Position numbers and translations under genes: made by a program
Notes under the pieces: generated by a model
What the model was told of the DNA's origin: nothing
Database searches by the model: none
The model's input: only the letters and a program-made list of their open reading frames with translations
In this document: piece by piece, positions 8,904 through 16,166 of the stretch
How positions within the stretch are numbered: the stretch's first letter is position 1
Layout of the letters: each line of letters starts with the position of its first letter
Source: Chroococcopsis sp964623815
Lineage (GTDB): Bacteria; Cyanobacteriota; Cyanobacteriia; Cyanobacteriales; Microcystaceae
Length of the DNA: 64,000 nucleotides
Direction: 5' to 3'
NCBI GenBank assembly: GCA_964623815.1
Contig: CAZUVR010000014.1
Coordinates: 1-64,000, forward strand

Positions 8904-9650
8904 ATGACCTATACAGAACCCGTAGTTTTTTGCGAAGATTTACAAAAGAATTTCGGCACCTTACAAGTCCTAAAGGGCGTGACTGGCACGCTATATAAAG
9001 GGGATGTGGTTTCAGTCATCGGGCCTTCCGGTTGCGGTAAGAGTACCTTTCTTCGCTGTCTCAATCGCCTGGAAACGATCAACAATGGGCGTTTGAACGT
9101 GGCGGGAGTAGATCTATCTTATCCGAACGTCAACAGTAACGAATTACGCAAACTGCGGGTAAGGGTGGGTATGGTGTTCCAACATTTCAATCTCTTCCCT
9201 CACCTGACGGTGTTAGAGAATCTCATGCTCGCTCCCCAGAAAGTATTAAAGCTCAGTAATACGGAATGTAAAGATAGGGCGAGGAAATATTTAGATAAGG
9301 TAGGACTCGGTAGCAAAGCGGATAATTATCCGGATCAACTTTCTGGGGGACAGAAACAACGGGTGGCGATCGCTAGAGGTTTGTGTATGCAGCCGGAAGT
9401 ATTATTATTCGATGAACCCACGAGCGCCCTAGATCCAGAATTGGTGGGAGAGGTTTTAAACGTCATGCGAGAGTTAGCCGAAGAAGGTATGACGATGGTG
9501 GTGGTGACGCACGAGATGCAATTCGCCCGGGAAGTATCCAACCGAGTTTTATTTTTCAATCAAGGCATCATCGAAGAACAGGGCGATCCGAAAGAAGTAT
9601 TTAAAGCTCCCAAAAGCGATCGCTTGAAAGCTTTCCTCAGTCGTATGAAC
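8904..9650 (+). CDS. bgtA: Amino acid ABC transporter ATP-binding protein (BgtA type), 3' end in gap
   Basis: Cytoplasmic ATPase of a polar amino-acid importer. Walker A GPSGCGKS is near residues 37-44, followed by the Q-loop FQHFNLFPH, signature LSGGQKQR, Walker B LLFDEPTSALDPE and the switch histidine in VVVTHEMQF. The ending RLKAFLSRMN is typical of the last residues of this family (about 245-255 aa), so only a few codons and the stop are lost in the gap at 9651. The frame continuing past the gap is an artefact. It faces bgtB and is presumably coexpressed from the shared intergenic region; together they form a complete importer. Confidence 0.92.
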
Positions 9651-9750
9651 NNNNNNNNNNNNNNNNNNNNNNNNNNNNNNNNNNNNNNNNNNNNNNNNNN
9701 NNNNNNNNNNNNNNNNNNNNNNNNNNNNNNNNNNNNNNNNNNNNNNNNNN
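9651..9750. other. Assembly gap (100 N) between bgtA and a methyltransferase gene
   Basis: A placeholder of exactly 100 N that removes the end of bgtA and the start of the following methyltransferase. Its real length is unknown, so further genes could be missing here. Confidence 0.99.
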
Positions 9751-9751
9751 T

Positions 9752-10462
9752 CCCGAGCTATCCTATCCTGATTACTACGTTTGTTCCTTTCACGCCTACG
9801 AAAAAGGAAATTTAGATTGGGATGCGGCTTTAGAGGTGGAATCAGCGGCTTATGCGGTTCATTCTACCATCTGGCCTGGTGCTGGCCGCGACGGTGATCC
9901 CCGCCTGCGCCGCAATTATCATCAAACCCTCAAAGAAGAATTATCTATCGCCCCAGGCCGCATTATTGATCTCGGTTGTAGTGTGGGAATGAGTACTTTT
10001 GCTCTACAGGATACATTTCCAGAAGCTCAAATAACGGGATTGGATTTATCCCCTTATTATCTAGCGGTGGCTAACTATAATAGCCGTCAACAAAACCGTC
10101 AGGTAAGTTGGCTACATTCGACGGCAGAATCTACCGGATTAGAAACTGGTTCTTTCGATCTGGTGTCTTCTTTCTTAATGTTCCACGAATTACCTCAATC
10201 GGCTTCTTTAGATATTTTCAAGGAGGCGCGTCGATTGTTAAGCCCGGGCGGTTACTTTACCATGATGGATATGAATCCGCGATCGGAAATCTATCAAAAA
10301 ATGCCCCCCTATATCCTGACTTTACTTAAGAGTACGGAACCTTATCTAGATCAATACTTTACTTTAGACGTGGAAAAGGCTTTAATTGAGGCAGGTTTTC
10401 AAAGCCCTAAGATCGTTCCGATCAGTCCCCGTCATCGGGCTATCATCGCCGGTGTTCAATAA
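9752..10462 (+). CDS. Class I SAM-dependent methyltransferase, 5' end in gap
   Basis: The open frame runs from the gap edge: bases 9752 onward encode PELSYPDYYVCSFHAYEKGN and continue into the visible domain, so the GTG at 9836 is internal and not the start. The Rossmann SAM-binding motif I is IIDLGCSVGMS, followed by an acidic motif II in ITGLDLSP and a motif IV region in SFDLVSSFLMFHEL. The N-terminal aromatic block plus this core matches a cyanobacterial family of uncharacterised methyltransferases, often annotated by homology to UbiE-like enzymes; the substrate is unknown. The HupE-like gene follows 16 bp later and may be cotranscribed. Confidence 0.8.
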   Translation, partial: PELSYPDYYVCSFHAYEKGNLDWDAALEVESAAYAVHSTIWPGAGRDGDPRLRRNYHQTLKEELSIAPGRIIDLGCSVGMSTFALQDTFPEAQITGLDLSPYYLAVANYNSRQQNRQVSWLHSTAESTGLETGSFDLVSSFLMFHELPQSASLDIFKEARRLLSPGGYFTMMDMNPRSEIYQKMPPYILTLLKSTEPYLDQYFTLDVEKALIEAGFQSPKIVPISPRHRAIIAGVQ

Positions 10463-10478
10463 TTTTTGTGAGGTATTA

Positions 10479-11144
10479 ATGAATTTAATTAATAGCAAAC
10501 AGCCTTTTAAAAGGGTTTGTTTCATATTGGCAATTTCAGCCTTTTTGTTCCTATCTTTAACTACGAAAACGCTCGCTCACCATGCTTTAGACGGACGTTT
10601 ACCAAGTAATTGTTTTGAAGGTTTCTTATCGGGTCTTGCTCACCCCATTATCGGTATCGATCATTTTGCCTTCGTAGTCGCTACCGGTTTATTAGCTGTA
10701 GGCTTAGAAAATGGCCTCTTAATCCCGGTGGCTTTCGTATTCGCTACTTTGATGGGAACTGGTATTCATTTACAGAAACTGAATCTACTTTATCCCGAAG
10801 TCGTTATCGCTATATCGGTGATTATTTTCGGCGTGCTACTGAGCCTTAAACCCCGTTTTCAAACACAGGCCCATCTCTACACGATCGTCTTAGCCACTAT
10901 AGGAATTATCGCGGGTATATTTCACGGTTATGCTTACGGTGAATCTATAGTGGGAGCGCAGATGACTCCTCTGGTGGCTTATTTAGCAGGTTTCTGTCTG
11001 GTTCAACTAGCCATAGCTTGTTCGGCTTTTTTTGCAGGTAGATTAATTAAGAATAAATTCCCTTATAGGTCTGTTAATATTATGAGCTTTCTCGGTTTAC
11101 TGATCGCGGGGGTTGGTGGCAGCTTTTTAGTCAGCATTAAATAA
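10479..11144 (+). CDS. HupE/UreJ-family nickel/cobalt permease
   Basis: A 221-residue integral membrane protein with an N-terminal signal-like helix ending at LAHHALDG, then six hydrophobic segments. The metal motif HPIIGIDHFAF, characteristic of HupE/UreJ secondary transporters for Ni2+ or Co2+, lies at about residues 53-63, and a second histidine (IFHGYAYGE) sits in a later helix. The ATG at 10479, preceded by GTGAGG, gives a proper signal sequence; a longer reading from 10386 overlaps the methyltransferase and adds an unrelated N-terminus, so I rejected it. A terminator-like hairpin follows the stop. A nickel-sensor-like repressor lies 8 kb away (18983) but is not in the same operon. Confidence 0.85.
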   Translation: MNLINSKQPFKRVCFILAISAFLFLSLTTKTLAHHALDGRLPSNCFEGFLSGLAHPIIGIDHFAFVVATGLLAVGLENGLLIPVAFVFATLMGTGIHLQKLNLLYPEVVIAISVIIFGVLLSLKPRFQTQAHLYTIVLATIGIIAGIFHGYAYGESIVGAQMTPLVAYLAGFCLVQLAIACSAFFAGRLIKNKFPYRSVNIMSFLGLLIAGVGGSFLVSIK

Positions 11145-11160
11145 GCTGGGAATTGGGAGT

Positions 11161-11204
11161 CGAGAGTTAATAGTGAGAATACTTACGACTCTCGAAGCTT
11201 TTTT
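11161..11204 (+). terminator. Rho-independent-type terminator after the HupE gene
   Basis: CGAGAGT (11161-11167) pairs with ACTCTCG (11188-11194), followed by a T6 run (11199-11204) and a further T7 run. It begins 17 bp after the stop. The stem is built from the same GGGAGTC-like repeat units seen elsewhere in the window. Confidence 0.6.
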
Positions 11205-11311
11205 AGTTTTTTTGTACTATCAAGAATGTTTTCCTAATTTGCTATGAATAATACAATTCTTGAGTCCTTAGTATTTTAAGGTGAGGATAATAAGTATAGA
11301 GCTAGGAAATT

Positions 11312-13438
11312 ATGGGCTTGCTCAATAATATCAGTATTAAATCAAAATTAATCGTGATGCTGTTGATAGTGAGCGGTTGTTCAATTTTAGTTACAGCTTA
11401 TATTGGTTATCGTAGCGGGAAAACTAATCTCACTGACAGAGTATTTAATCAATTAACGAGCGTTCGTGCCTCGAAAGCATATCAGATTCAATCCTACTTC
11501 AAAAATATTCACAATCACATCGAAACCTTGAGTGAAAATCCCGCTACGATCGCGGCGATGTCCGAATTCACTCTTGCTTATCAACAATTAGGCTCGAAAA
11601 ATATAGATAAGAAAGAAGCATCGAAAATAGCTCAATATTATAACGATGAATTTTTAAAACGTTTGATAAAAACTGAAAGCGGTTCTCCCATAGTTGAATT
11701 TTATACCCCTAAAAGCACCGCCTCTCGATATTTGCAATATCATTACATAGCAAATAACCCCAATCCTGTCGGAAAAAAACAACTTTTAGGAGATCCGAAA
11801 GATGGTAGCGAATACAGCGAGGTTCATCGACGCTATCATCCTATCTTCCGCAATATTATCGAGAAATTCGGTTATTATGATATATTCCTGATCGCTCCAG
11901 ATGGAACTATAGTTTATACGGTTTTTAAAGAAACCGATTTCAGCACTAATTTAACTACAGGGCCATATAAAGATAGTAATCTCGCCCGGCTGAGTACGAT
12001 CGTGCAAAATGTGAAAGAGAGAAATTATTCCAAGATAATCGATTTTGAAGCCTACGCACCCTCCTACGGGGCCCCGGCTGCGTTCATCGCTGCCCCCATT
12101 TATAAAAACTCCCAACTCATCGGCGTATTAGCTTTTCAGTTACCAGTAAACGAAATTAACAACGTCATGACGGGTAACGGACAATGGGAAACGGACGGAT
12201 TAGGGAAAAGCGGCGAAACTTATCTAGTAGGTAGGGATGCTCTGATGCGATCGATCTCCCGTTTTCTCGTACAAGACCCTGCTGGCTATAAGAAGATCTT
12301 ACGCTCTTTAGGAATGAATGAAGAGGTAATCGAGCGGATCGATCGTTATCAAAGTTCTATCTTACAGCAGCCGGTACGCACCGAAGCTGTTACCGACGCT
12401 CTGCAAGGGCAAGATGGCACGAAAATCATCAAAGATTATCGGGGTATACCGGTTCTCAGTTCCTACGCGCCGTTAAAATTAGAAGGGCTGGATTGGGTTA
12501 TCCTCTCGGAAATAGATTTATCGGAAGCTTATGCGCCCGTTTATTCCTTTACCCGACAGATATTAATCTATGCTACTCTGTTGAGTCTTCTCGTTACCTT
12601 AATAGCGATGGCCCTCGCTTACTGGTTCGTTAAACCGATTAATCAACTCATCGGCAACGCCCGGAAAGTGGCGGCGGGTGAATTGGATGCGATAGCGACT
12701 CTCAAGAGCGAGGATGAATTGGGAGAGCTGACTAAATCTTTTAACGATATGGTTAAAAGTCTCCGCACTCAAACCGATTTAGTTAAGGAAAAAAGCCATG
12801 AAAATGACCAATTACTATTAAGTGTTTTTCCTTCTTCCATAGCTAAAAGACTGAAAAAGGGAGAAAAGAATATAGCTGAGGATGTATCTAATGTGGCGGT
12901 AATCCTGGCAGATTTAACGGGATTTTCTAAGCTGTCAGCCGACTTGAAGGCTTCCGAACTCGTGGCGATTCTCAACGATCTATTCAGTGCTTTCGATGAA
13001 GCCGCAGAAAGACATGGGATTGAAAAGATTAAAACTATCGGGGATAGTTATTTAGGCGTTTGTGGTCTATCTATTCCCTATTTAGATCAGGATAAAAGAG
13101 TAGTTGAATTGGCTTTAGATATGTTGGCAATCGTGCGGCGTTTCAATCACGAAAAAGATTTCGAGCTGAATGTGAGCATCGGCATCAATTCCGGCGATAT
13201 AGTAGCAGGTATAGTCGGGCGCAATAAATTTATCTATGATGTTTGGGGCGATACGATCAATATAGCGAGTGCTTTACGTTCCGCCTGTACCCCTGGTCAG
13301 ATTTTAGTTTCTCAAGAAGTGCAGCAACGATTACAGGATATTTATAAATTCGAGTCGGTGACGGATTTAGAAATTAATGGCTCGACTCAGATTAAAGCTT
13401 GGCGATTACAGACTCTACAAACTTCTCCCAAGGTATGA
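11312..13438 (+). CDS. Membrane sensor class III nucleotide cyclase (Cache-HAMP-CYC)
   Basis: A 708-residue protein: transmembrane helix at about 12-33, large extracytoplasmic double-Cache-like sensor at about 40-410, second helix at about 416-438, HAMP at about 438-492, then a class III cyclase domain at about 523-690. Metal-binding Asp534 (LADLTGFSKL) and Asp578 (IKTIGDSY), the substrate-contacting Lys in EKIKTIG and Asp643 (YDVWGD), and Asn650 are present. The transition-state arginine normally four residues after that Asn (NxxSR) is Ala654 here; an Arg occurs two residues further on. Activity is therefore plausible but not assured. The Lys/Asp pair suggests ATP over GTP. Its stop is 7 bp before the start of a channel gene with a cyclic-nucleotide-binding domain, so product and receptor are probably made together. 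Confidence 0.9.
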   Translation: MGLLNNISIKSKLIVMLLIVSGCSILVTAYIGYRSGKTNLTDRVFNQLTSVRASKAYQIQSYFKNIHNHIETLSENPATIAAMSEFTLAYQQLGSKNIDKKEASKIAQYYNDEFLKRLIKTESGSPIVEFYTPKSTASRYLQYHYIANNPNPVGKKQLLGDPKDGSEYSEVHRRYHPIFRNIIEKFGYYDIFLIAPDGTIVYTVFKETDFSTNLTTGPYKDSNLARLSTIVQNVKERNYSKIIDFEAYAPSYGAPAAFIAAPIYKNSQLIGVLAFQLPVNEINNVMTGNGQWETDGLGKSGETYLVGRDALMRSISRFLVQDPAGYKKILRSLGMNEEVIERIDRYQSSILQQPVRTEAVTDALQGQDGTKIIKDYRGIPVLSSYAPLKLEGLDWVILSEIDLSEAYAPVYSFTRQILIYATLLSLLVTLIAMALAYWFVKPINQLIGNARKVAAGELDAIATLKSEDELGELTKSFNDMVKSLRTQTDLVKEKSHENDQLLLSVFPSSIAKRLKKGEKNIAEDVSNVAVILADLTGFSKLSADLKASELVAILNDLFSAFDEAAERHGIEKIKTIGDSYLGVCGLSIPYLDQDKRVVELALDMLAIVRRFNHEKDFELNVSIGINSGDIVAGIVGRNKFIYDVWGDTINIASALRSACTPGQILVSQEVQQRLQDIYKFESVTDLEINGSTQIKAWRLQTLQTSPKV

Positions 13439-13445
13439 GGTGTTT

Positions 13446-14906
13446 ATGAATAATCAAAATACGATTTTATCTTGGTCGATCGCTTTAATTATTCTTTTCC
13501 CCACCTTGATATTAATTTTAGGTGAATTTGTTCACCGTTACGAGAAAGAGAATCGCCCTTTAGCTGGAACTTTACGGATAACTCGTAATTTGCTCTTACC
13601 GGTTCTGGCTTTAATGATCTTTGTTGAAAAGATTTTACAACTCAATATTAGTAGTAATGTAGTTAAGGGTATACAGACTTTATTTTGGCTCTGTTTAATA
13701 CACGCTAGTTTATCTCTATTAAATGTGGTTCTTTTTGAACAGGCAGATAGTAATACTTGGCGTTCACGAGTACCTAAATTATTAATAGATCTATCGCGTT
13801 TATTTTTGATAACCGTAGGTGTGGCTATCGTTTTAGCCAGGGTTTGGAGTGCGGATTTAGCCGGATTGGCGACGGCTCTAGGGGTGAGTTCGATCGTCAT
13901 CGCCCTCGCTTTACAGGATACACTGGGTAGCGTTATGTCCGGTATCGCTCTTTTATTTGAAAAACCTTTTTCTGTGGGAGATTGGTTAAAAGTCGGGGAT
14001 GTGGTGGGGCAGGTAATCGATATTAATTGGCGGGCGGTAAGATTGCAGACTTTAGAGAGGGAAATGATCGTTATCCCCCATAAATTAATCAGCGGGGAAA
14101 TGGTACGGAATTTCAGTCAACCTCTGCGTCTGCACGCCGAGAGATTCCGCGTCGGTTTTTCCTATCAAGATGCCCCCAATGGGGCGAAACAAATTCTTAA
14201 AAGTACCGCTCTGGCTACCGAAGGAATATTAGAGCAACCAGAGCCGCAAATTTTTACGATTTCCTACGACGATTCTTCTATTACCTATGAAGTGAAATTT
14301 TTCATCGAAGATTACGGGCAATTAGAAGAAATCCGCGATCGATTTGTTACCAGGGTTTGGTATGCGGCGCAGAGAAATAATTTGGTGATTCCTTTTCCGA
14401 TTCGCACCGTTTACCACTATCACGGGCCGAGTTCTCAAGATAAAAAGTATTCGCAGAAAGTGGCCCAGAGTATGGAATCTATCCCGGCTTTCGTACCTTT
14501 AGATAAGGAGAATAATCATCTTCACACTTCTTCTGAAGGCATGGCTTTACAACATTTCGGAGCTGGTGAGTATATCGTTAAAGAGGGTGATGAGGGGGAA
14601 TTTTTATATATTATCATTTCCGGACAGGCCGCCCTGCTAACCAGTGACTCTGGAGGAAGAGAGCAGGAGGTTTTACCTTTAAAGTTAGGGGAATTCTTCG
14701 GGGAGATGGCTTTATTTTCTGGTGAGAAAAGTCCTGTTTCCATTATGGCTGTGGGAGATTTAGAGGTGATGACTTTGAGCCTGAATGTCATCAATCAGAT
14801 GATAGAAAGACAGCCCCGATTCGCTCGGGAAATAGGGCAGATATTGGAGATTAGACGACGGGCGATCGCCGTTATTAAATCTGCTTCAAAAAACGGGCAA
14901 ATCTAA
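13446..14906 (+). CDS. MscS-family channel with C-terminal cyclic-nucleotide-binding domain (bCNG type)
   Basis: A 486-residue protein with several N-terminal membrane helices (about 8-28, 42-62, 75-97, 115-133). The MscS pore helix and beta domain follow (about 134-240; GLATALGVSSIVIALALQDT and FEKPFSVGDW), then the MscS C-terminal domain and a cNMP-binding domain (about 362-475). This architecture is that of bacterial cyclic-nucleotide-gated channels of the MscS superfamily. In the phosphate-binding cassette (FGEMALFSGEKSPVS, 418-432) the arginine that usually holds the cyclic phosphate is replaced by Ser429, so ligand binding is questionable. I chose ATG 13446, after a short GAGG; the upstream reading overlaps the cyclase. 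It is probably coupled to the preceding cyclase gene. Confidence 0.88.
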   Translation: MNNQNTILSWSIALIILFPTLILILGEFVHRYEKENRPLAGTLRITRNLLLPVLALMIFVEKILQLNISSNVVKGIQTLFWLCLIHASLSLLNVVLFEQADSNTWRSRVPKLLIDLSRLFLITVGVAIVLARVWSADLAGLATALGVSSIVIALALQDTLGSVMSGIALLFEKPFSVGDWLKVGDVVGQVIDINWRAVRLQTLEREMIVIPHKLISGEMVRNFSQPLRLHAERFRVGFSYQDAPNGAKQILKSTALATEGILEQPEPQIFTISYDDSSITYEVKFFIEDYGQLEEIRDRFVTRVWYAAQRNNLVIPFPIRTVYHYHGPSSQDKKYSQKVAQSMESIPAFVPLDKENNHLHTSSEGMALQHFGAGEYIVKEGDEGEFLYIIISGQAALLTSDSGGREQEVLPLKLGEFFGEMALFSGEKSPVSIMAVGDLEVMTLSLNVINQMIERQPRFAREIGQILEIRRRAIAVIKSASKNGQI

Positions 14907-14920
14907 CCCTAATACTACTA

Positions 14921-15532
14921 TTAATACTGTACGATCGCGCCGTCCAGACTTCTCCATAAATACCATGTGGCTACGGTACGGTATGGCTGCCAGGGTTCGG
15001 CTAATTCTAACATAGCCTCTTTCGTCATCTCTTTACCGTAATGCAATTTAATAGCGTTAATCAAACCTATATCGGTTAAGGGAAGAATATCGGGGCGATG
15101 GAGATGAAAGATTAAAAACATATCCGCTGTCCATTTACCTATTCCCTTAATCCCTATTAATTGGGCGGTTATCTCAGAATCATTCATATCCTGCCATTGA
15201 GCAGGGGTAAGTTTTTGGTTTTCAAAAGCCTCGATTAAAGATTGAATATAACTAATTTTCTGGCGCGATAAACCGCAGGCTCTCAAGTCTTCTTCGGTTA
15301 ACTTCGATAGGTTTGCCGCCGATATATCCCCGACTTTTTCCGCTAATCTTCCCCAAATAGCGTCTGCCGCCTTAATCGATATTTGTTGCCCGACAATAGC
15401 CCTTACTAAAGTTAGGAAAGGGTTTTGATAATTCGTTAAACACTCGTCGGGATAGGCGGAGGTTAATTTGGAGAGAATCAGGTCATTTTGGAAATGAGCG
15501 ATCGCTCTCTCCCAATAATCGGGTTTACTCAT
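14921..15532 (-). CDS. DNA-3-methyladenine glycosylase II-like base excision repair enzyme (AlkA/HhH-GPD)
   Basis: A 203-residue HhH-GPD glycosylase that removes alkylated bases. A helix-hairpin-helix is visible as LIGIKGIGKWTADMF at about 127-141, followed by the catalytic aspartate in LPLTDIG (about 157). No Fe-S cluster cysteines are present, which places it with AlkA/MAG-type enzymes rather than EndoIII/MutY. The N-terminal domain of E. coli AlkA is missing, as in many short bacterial homologues. It is convergent with the channel gene (14 bp between stops). Confidence 0.85.
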   Translation of the reverse strand: MSKPDYWERAIAHFQNDLILSKLTSAYPDECLTNYQNPFLTLVRAIVGQQISIKAADAIWGRLAEKVGDISAANLSKLTEEDLRACGLSRQKISYIQSLIEAFENQKLTPAQWQDMNDSEITAQLIGIKGIGKWTADMFLIFHLHRPDILPLTDIGLINAIKLHYGKEMTKEAMLELAEPWQPYRTVATWYLWRSLDGAIVQY

Positions 15533-15559
15533 TTGACACTCTCGCCGCTAATTGCTTCG

Positions 15560-15712
15560 CTAGGGAATAATTTTAAAGCCCTTTAACACACAGGGCTTAT
15601 AAATCCGCTCAAAACATTCTTCAGGCTTTATCGAGCCTTCATATTTCCATTTTGGCAGATTTTTTTTAATCAACCTGTATCGAAAATCATTCTTAAAGGT
15701 GATTACAATCAC
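15560..15712 (-). CDS. Possible 50-residue ORF or gene remnant
   Basis: Reading from a GTG at 15712 to a TAG at 15560 gives a basic, aromatic-rich peptide (starts MIVITFKNDFRYRLIKK, contains two Cys). The same frame stays open upstream, without an ATG, back to the stop of the 77-residue gene at 15776. Codon composition looks protein-like but no homologue is recognised and no clear ribosome site is seen. It may be a remnant or chance. Confidence 0.25.
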   Translation of the reverse strand: MIVITFKNDFRYRLIKKNLPKWKYEGSIKPEECFERIYKPCVLKGFKIIP

Positions 15713-15738
15713 AGTCAGGAACGCCAGTGATAAAGAAT

Positions 15739-15765
15739 CGCGGGTGTTATCTAGACTGACACCCG
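15739..15765 (-). terminator. Hairpin downstream of the small membrane protein gene
   Basis: CGGGTGT and ACACCCG form a 7-bp stem about 10 bp after the stop at 15776, on the minus transcript. There is no strong T-run, so it is a weak terminator call. Confidence 0.35.
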
Positions 15766-15775
15766 ACTCCTTCGA

Positions 15776-16009
15776 TTAAGCAACGGGGAGATTGCGGCTC
15801 GTATAGGCATCCATTCCTCTAGAAGGAACGCGATTACTATAGTCTGTTTCACGTCCGGTGACGGAGACGGCTAATTTTTCAAAAGATTCTGAACGCCAGT
15901 TGCGATCGTGTATGGGTTTAGTTTGTTCTCCACGAAAGTAGGCTTGTGTTCCGATTAAAGCTCCTGCTACCCAACCTACTAAGATTACTGCTGCGAGAAT
16001 TATTAACAT
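15776..16009 (-). CDS. Small single-span membrane protein, similar to PSII assembly factor Psb35
   Basis: 77 residues with an N-terminal hydrophobic helix (2-24, IILAAVILVGWVAGALIG), then a conserved-looking polar tail (GTQAYFRGEQTKPIHDRNW, later ETDYSNRVP). From memory this resembles the cyanobacterial Psb35 (Ssl2148) family, which stabilises the CP47 module with high-light-inducible proteins. A search is needed, so I give no symbol. A good AGAGGG ribosome site precedes the ATG. Two TTTACA boxes lie upstream on the minus strand (16041-16048 and 16020-16027), reminiscent of RpaB/HLR1 half-sites but with the wrong spacing. It is divergent from an ABC exporter gene. Confidence 0.6.
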   Translation of the reverse strand: MLIILAAVILVGWVAGALIGTQAYFRGEQTKPIHDRNWRSESFEKLAVSVTGRETDYSNRVPSRGMDAYTSRNLPVA

Positions 16010-16166
16010 CTTACCCTCTTGTGTAAAGTTTTATGTCTCTTATGTAAATAAATATAACAAACTATTGTCAAAAATAGCAACATGACAGGTATCAATCTTA
16101 AGGATGAGAACAGAATCAACCAGAATACTAAAATAGATAAGACGCTATAGAGACTCTAAAATAAAC

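Noticed and set aside
9751..9815. Frame fused to bgtA beyond the gap
   Set aside because: The continuation is an artefact of reading through N; the true frame there is the methyltransferase one.
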